Assembly: GCA_964606405.1 (NCBI GenBank) | Contig: CAZSGH010000004.1 | Coordinates: forward strand, 1-64,000 | Reading direction: 5' to 3' | From: GCA-002282575 sp964606405 | GTDB taxonomy: Bacteria; Pseudomonadota; Gammaproteobacteria; Thiomicrospirales; Thiomicrospiraceae | Length of the DNA stretch: 64,000 bases | Shown here: piece by piece, positions 60,711-64,000 of the stretch | Layout of the letters: every line of letters begins with the position of its first letter | Position numbering within the stretch: position 1 is the first letter of the stretch | Position numbers and translations under genes: made by a program | Notes under the pieces: generated by a model | What the model was told of the DNA's origin: nothing | The model's database searches: none | Seen by the model: the letters and a program-made list of their open reading frames with translations, nothing else

Positions 60711-62147
60711 ATGACATGGGAAACCGTTATCGGTCTTGAAGTTCATGCCCAATTGGCAACCAAGACAAAAATCTTTTCGGGTGCATCGACCGCCTTTGGT
60801 GCGATGCCCAACACACAAGCCTGTTTGGTCGATTTAGGGATGCCTGGGGTGTTGCCTGTGCTGAACAAAGGCGTTGTCGATATGGCGATTCGCTTTGGCT
60901 TAGCTGTCGGCTCGACGGTCGCTGAAAAGTCTGTTTTCGCGCGTAAAAACTATTTCTATCCCGATTTGCCAAAAGGTTACCAAATTTCGCAATTTGAATT
61001 GCCCGTTGTGATTGGTGGTCAGATTCATATCGAATTGGATGGTGGTGTTAAGAAGACGATTAACCTCACACGTGCGCATTTGGAAGAAGATGCGGGTAAG
61101 TCTTTGCACGAAGACTTTGAAGGCGCGTCGGGTATCGACTTAAACCGTGCTGGCACACCGTTGCTCGAAATCGTGTCAGAGCCAGAGATGCGCTCGCCAG
61201 CGGAGGCGGTGGCTTATGCGAAAAAATTGCATGAATTGGTGCAATACTTAGGTATTTGTGACGGTAACATGCAAGAAGGCTCGTTCCGTGTGGACGCCAA
61301 TATTTCTGTTCGCAAAGTCGGCGCAGAATTGGGGACACGTGCAGAAATTAAAAACGTTAACTCGTTTAAGTTTTTAGAACGTGCCATTATGTTCGAAGTT
61401 GAACGTCAAATCGACATCATCGAAGCGGGCGGAAAAGTGGTACAAGAAACCCGCTTGTACGACGCCGCTAAAGACGAAACACGCTCGATGCGCAGCAAAG
61501 AAGAAGCAATGGATTACCGTTACTTCCCAGATCCTGACTTGTTGCCACTGATCATCACACCAGCGATGATTGAAAAAGTTAGAGGCGATATGCCAGAGTT
61601 GCCTGATGCGAAACGCATTCGCTTCATTGAACAGTATAAACTGAGCGATTATGATGCGATGGTGTTAACAGGTTCGCGTGACATTGCCGATTATTATGAA
61701 GCTGTGGTTGCGGCGACGGGTGCGAAAGATCCCAAAATCGCAGCTAACTGGGTGATGGGTGAGCTTAACGCGCGCTTGAACAACGACAACCTCGATGTAT
61801 CAGAATCACCTGTTGATGCCAACCGTATGGCAGGCTTGGTGGCACGTATTTTAGATAACACCATTTCTGGCAAAATTGCCAAGGATGTGTTTGAAATCAT
61901 GTGGACAAGCACCGATAGCGCCGATGCCATCATCGAAGCGAAAGGCTTAAAACAAATCACCGATGTCGGCGCGATTGCTGCCATGGTGCGTGGTGTTATC
62001 GATCAGTTCCCCGAACAACTCGCGGAATACAAAGGTGGTCGAGACAAGCTGTTCGGCTTCTTTGTCGGAGAGGTGATGAAAGCCACCAAAGGCAAAGCCA
62101 ACCCCGGACAAGTCAATCAAATCTTGAAAGACGAGTTAGCTAAGTAA
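60711..62147 (+). CDS. gatB: Asp/Glu-tRNA amidotransferase subunit B
   Basis: 478-residue subunit that binds the misacylated tRNA and phosphorylates its side chain. It starts WETVIGLEVHAQL and has ARKNYFYPDLPKGYQISQF and REAKDETRSMRSKEEAMDYR-like KDETRSMRSKEEAMDYRYFP, both family hallmarks. The C-terminal YqeY-like tail (about 330-478) ends GKANPGQVNQILKDEL. AAGGAG lies 8 nt upstream of the ATG. A strong terminator follows. Confidence 0.97.
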   Translation: MTWETVIGLEVHAQLATKTKIFSGASTAFGAMPNTQACLVDLGMPGVLPVLNKGVVDMAIRFGLAVGSTVAEKSVFARKNYFYPDLPKGYQISQFELPVVIGGQIHIELDGGVKKTINLTRAHLEEDAGKSLHEDFEGASGIDLNRAGTPLLEIVSEPEMRSPAEAVAYAKKLHELVQYLGICDGNMQEGSFRVDANISVRKVGAELGTRAEIKNVNSFKFLERAIMFEVERQIDIIEAGGKVVQETRLYDAAKDETRSMRSKEEAMDYRYFPDPDLLPLIITPAMIEKVRGDMPELPDAKRIRFIEQYKLSDYDAMVLTGSRDIADYYEAVVAATGAKDPKIAANWVMGELNARLNNDNLDVSESPVDANRMAGLVARILDNTISGKIAKDVFEIMWTSTDSADAIIEAKGLKQITDVGAIAAMVRGVIDQFPEQLAEYKGGRDKLFGFFVGEVMKATKGKANPGQVNQILKDELAK

Positions 62148-62160
62148 TGGTGTAGTAAAT

Positions 62161-62190
62161 AAAAACCCGCGAAATTCGCGGGTTTTTTTA
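62161..62190 (+). terminator. Terminator after gatB
   Basis: AAAAACCCGCGAA, ATTCGCGGGTTTTTTTA: 10-bp stem with A and T runs, 13 nt after the gatB stop. Confidence 0.92.
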
Positions 62191-62213
62191 CGTCACTATC
62201 TGTTTAAGTATTT

Positions 62214-62360
62214 GGGCACCTAAAAACCCAATGGGTAGGAGGTCTGGAGGAAGGGGTTACTGAGAATAGCATGAAACGCATTGATTAAACCCCTTCCTTC
62301 AGCTAAAAAACAAACTTGGGAAGTCTAAAAACCAGCGAAGCGAGGTTTTTAGATGTGCCC
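62214..62360 (+). repeat. Hairpin element, copy 13 (full length, reference copy)
   Basis: Layout from left to right: left terminal arm GGGCACCTAAAAACCC; conserved AATGGGTAGGAGGTCTGG; first arm of the central stem AGGAAGGGGTT; loop of about 32 nt with core ATAGCATGAAACGCATTGAT; second arm AACCCCTTCCT; linker with AAACAAACTTGGGAAG; then the terminal hairpin TCTAAAAACC, AGCGAAGCGA, GGTTTTTAGA; and right terminal arm TGTGCCC. The two ends (GGGCAC/GTGCCC) are complementary. It contains no reading frame. It precedes the HD-GYP gene. Confidence 0.95.
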
Positions 62361-62448
62361 TATTCGTATAAAGCGGTATGCGTTGCAGTGTTTGCTGTAT
62401 ACTAGCACTAAAATTTACCACTAAAACAGAGTGTTGAAAGGGGGTGCC

Positions 62449-63675
62449 ATGCTTTACCATCTTAATTTGCGTGAAGTGACTTATGCTTTATCTGAAGCCT
62501 TAGATTATGTTGGGGTTGACGATACCATGCATGGAAAGCGCGTGGCGTTCATGGCTGCTGAGGTCGCGAAACAGCTTCAATGGTCACCAGATCGTATTGA
62601 TGCCATTATTATGGCGGGGATGTTGCACGATTGTGGTGTATCTTCTACCGACGTTCATTCTCATTTGGTAAATGAATTAGACTGGGGTAATTCACAAGCG
62701 CATTGCGTGCGTGGCGCAATGCTATTGCATAAAACGAAACTATATCAGCCATTTGAGCATGTTATTCGTTACCATCATACACATTGGGATCACTTTCCTG
62801 AAACGGTATTAGAGCAAGATAAAGATGCTGCTAATCTGATTTATTTGGTAGATCGCTTGGATGCTTTGCGTGCTCAATTTGGTGATCAATCTAATCAGCA
62901 ACGTCAACAAATTCTACAAACGTTAACGAGACATTCTGGCTCTATGTTTTGTCCTGTATTTGTGCAGGCCTTGTGTGAATTAGGAGAGGTCGATTATTTT
63001 TGGTTCACCTTAGAGTCAGAGCCATTATCTTACTATTTAGCAGAATGGATTGCGCTTGGGCAAGAAGAAGATTTTTCTTATCAACTGCTAAAAAATATCG
63101 CCATTATGTTTGCACATATTGTCGATGCGAAGAGTGAGTTTACCAGTGAGCATACCTATGGCGTTGCATCATTAGCGAGATTTATTGCCGAACTTTATGG
63201 GCTTGATGAAGAAGGACAAAATAAAGTTGAGTTGGCGGCTTTCTTTCATGATCTTGGCAAGCTTAGAGTATCTGATTCGATTTTACAAAAAAATGGTCCG
63301 CTGACTGAAAAAGAACGCTTTCAGATGAATCGACATGGTTTTGATTCGAGTATTATTTTACGAAAAATAAAAGGGTTTCAAGAGATTGCAAGAATTGCGT
63401 CATTACACCACGAAACGCTAGATGGGAAAGGCTATCCCTATCACCTTACGGAAAAAGATATTCCGATGGAGGCAAGAATGGTGACAACGGCAGATGTTTT
63501 TCAAGCTCTCGTTCAGACGCGCCCTTATCGTTCGGGCTTAAGTGCCGAAGATGCATTGGCAATCATACATAAAATGACAGAAGAGCATAAGTTGGATAAT
63601 AGGTTAGTGCAATTGCTACGTGACAATTTGCCTGAGGCTTATGTTCGGGCAACGAACCCTGAAGCTGTTGCTTAA
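62449..63675 (+). CDS. Tandem HD / HD-GYP domain protein, probable c-di-GMP phosphodiesterase
   Basis: 408 residues. The N-terminal HD domain (about 25-145) keeps MLHDCGV and RYHHTHWDHFPE-type His residues and a later VDRLDALR Asp. The C-terminal HD-GYP domain (about 215-390) has FFHDLGKLRVSD, HGFDSSIIL, LHHETLDGKGYPYHL and ADVFQALVQTRPYR, the residues that bind the metal centre and c-di-GMP. No receiver, PAS or membrane segment is present, so the input is unclear. ATG 62449, 5 nt after AAAGGGGG, is chosen over the TTG at 62431. With the PilZ protein it shows c-di-GMP signalling in this organism. Confidence 0.9.
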   Translation: MLYHLNLREVTYALSEALDYVGVDDTMHGKRVAFMAAEVAKQLQWSPDRIDAIIMAGMLHDCGVSSTDVHSHLVNELDWGNSQAHCVRGAMLLHKTKLYQPFEHVIRYHHTHWDHFPETVLEQDKDAANLIYLVDRLDALRAQFGDQSNQQRQQILQTLTRHSGSMFCPVFVQALCELGEVDYFWFTLESEPLSYYLAEWIALGQEEDFSYQLLKNIAIMFAHIVDAKSEFTSEHTYGVASLARFIAELYGLDEEGQNKVELAAFFHDLGKLRVSDSILQKNGPLTEKERFQMNRHGFDSSIILRKIKGFQEIARIASLHHETLDGKGYPYHLTEKDIPMEARMVTTADVFQALVQTRPYRSGLSAEDALAIIHKMTEEHKLDNRLVQLLRDNLPEAYVRATNPEAVA

Positions 63676-63691
63676 TACGTAACTTAGCGTT

Positions 63692-63720
63692 AAAAACCCC
63701 GCGAATAGCGCGGGGTTTTT
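63692..63720 (+). terminator. Terminator after the HD-GYP gene
   Basis: AAAAACCCCGCGAA, TAGCGCGGGGTTTTT: 9-bp GC stem with T run, 17 nt after the stop. Confidence 0.92.
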
Positions 63721-63734
63721 ATATTAAGCTAGAA

Positions 63735-63881
63735 GGCACCCCTAATAACCCAATGGGTAGGAGGTCTGGAGGAAGGGGGCGCAAAAAAACAACATGTAAC
63801 ACATGATTAAGCCCCTTTCTTCAGCAAAAAACAAACTTGGAAAATCTAAAAACGCGCAAAGCGAGGTTTTTAGAGATTCCC
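63735..63881 (+). repeat. Hairpin element, copy 14 (full length)
   Basis: GGCACCCCTAATAACCCAAT, then GGAGGAAGGGGGC/GCCCCTTTCTTC as central stem, loop core AACATGTAACACATGATTAA, terminal hairpin TCTAAAAACGCGCAAAGCGA, then GGTTTTTAGAGATTCCC. The hairpin end lies 11 nt from the stop codon of the minus-strand gene at 63892. It is close to copy 13 in sequence. Confidence 0.93.
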
Positions 63882-63891
63882 TAGGGTGTTT

Positions 63892-64000
63892 TTATTTCCA
63901 AAGCGTCTGATATTTGCTGCTGATCTCTTGCTGAGACAGTTGTGCGTCAGCAATTTCATTAGCAAGTTTTACTTTTTTCATGGCCGTAGCTTCATCGCCT
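63892..64000 (-). CDS. 3' end of an unidentified minus-strand gene
   Basis: The last 36 codons of a gene that enters from the right edge. The visible C-terminus is charged and helical (AMKKVKLANEIADAQLSQQ, then EISSKYQTLWK). Too little is present to recognise a family. Its stop at 63892-63894 is adjacent to hairpin element copy 14. Confidence 0.6.
   Translation of the reverse strand, partial: GDEATAMKKVKLANEIADAQLSQQEISSKYQTLWK

Noticed and set aside
1..64000. CRISPR arrays or insertion sequences
   Set aside because: No regularly spaced direct repeats with unique spacers and no transposase-like frame were seen; the repeated units are palindromic elements or in-gene repeats.

Overview
The window looks like a draft scaffold from a low-GC betaproteobacterium, most likely Burkholderiales. 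That rests on gene order rather than any marker gene. A DUF2818 gene follows nuoN. nadD-rsfS-rlmH-maf-rng forms a block. thrS-infC-rpmI-rplT-pheST-ihfA-merR is followed by a tRNA-Pro. gatCAB diverges from mreBCD-mrdA-rodA, and dacA-DUF493-lipB-lipA lie together. Base composition is moderate (by eye in the mid-40s % GC), low for that order. I cannot name a genus.

Layout. 0-7.7 kb: the end of the complex I operon (nuoH to nuoN, then DUF2818). 7.8-12.5 kb: a tightly coupled minus-strand operon of a circularly permuted ATP-grasp protein, an alpha-E protein, a transglutaminase-like protein and two M14/AstE-like proteins, one of which has lost its zinc ligands. 12.7-22.7 kb: a SulP transporter, then nadD, rsfS, rlmH, maf, rng, a YhdP/AsmA-like giant and a nitrilase-family amidase. 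23-30.5 kb: the thrS-to-merR translation block and tRNA-Pro. 31-43.4 kb: an accessory region between two tRNA loci, with a 7TM sensor kinase and response regulator, a 2236-residue autotransporter, a ParE-type toxin-antitoxin pair, a lipoprotein and a duplicated, broken tRNA-Leu. 43.5-47.9 kb: topoisomerase IV (parE, parC). 48-58.6 kb, minus strand: a PilZ protein, lipA, lipB, DUF493, dacA, a glycosyltransferase, rodA, mrdA, mreD, mreC and mreB. 58.8-62.1 kb: gatCAB. 62.4-63.7 kb: a tandem-HD HD-GYP protein. The last ~110 bases hold the 3' end of an unidentified minus-strand gene.

The most striking non-coding signal is a family of about 150-bp palindromic elements. There are nine near-full copies and five partial ones, all between genes. 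In most of them the same hairpin end lies within about 10 nt of a stop codon. The hairpin resembles an intrinsic terminator (TCTAAAAACC, a short loop, GGTTTTTAGA). One copy supplies the last codons and stop of nadD, and another appears to supply the start codon of lipB.

Both runs of 100 N are assembly artefacts. Each is flanked by an identical 55-bp sequence, so the contig ends overlap and should be merged. Doing so restores intact nuoN and PilZ genes.

No CRISPR array, insertion sequence, integrase or rRNA gene was seen.
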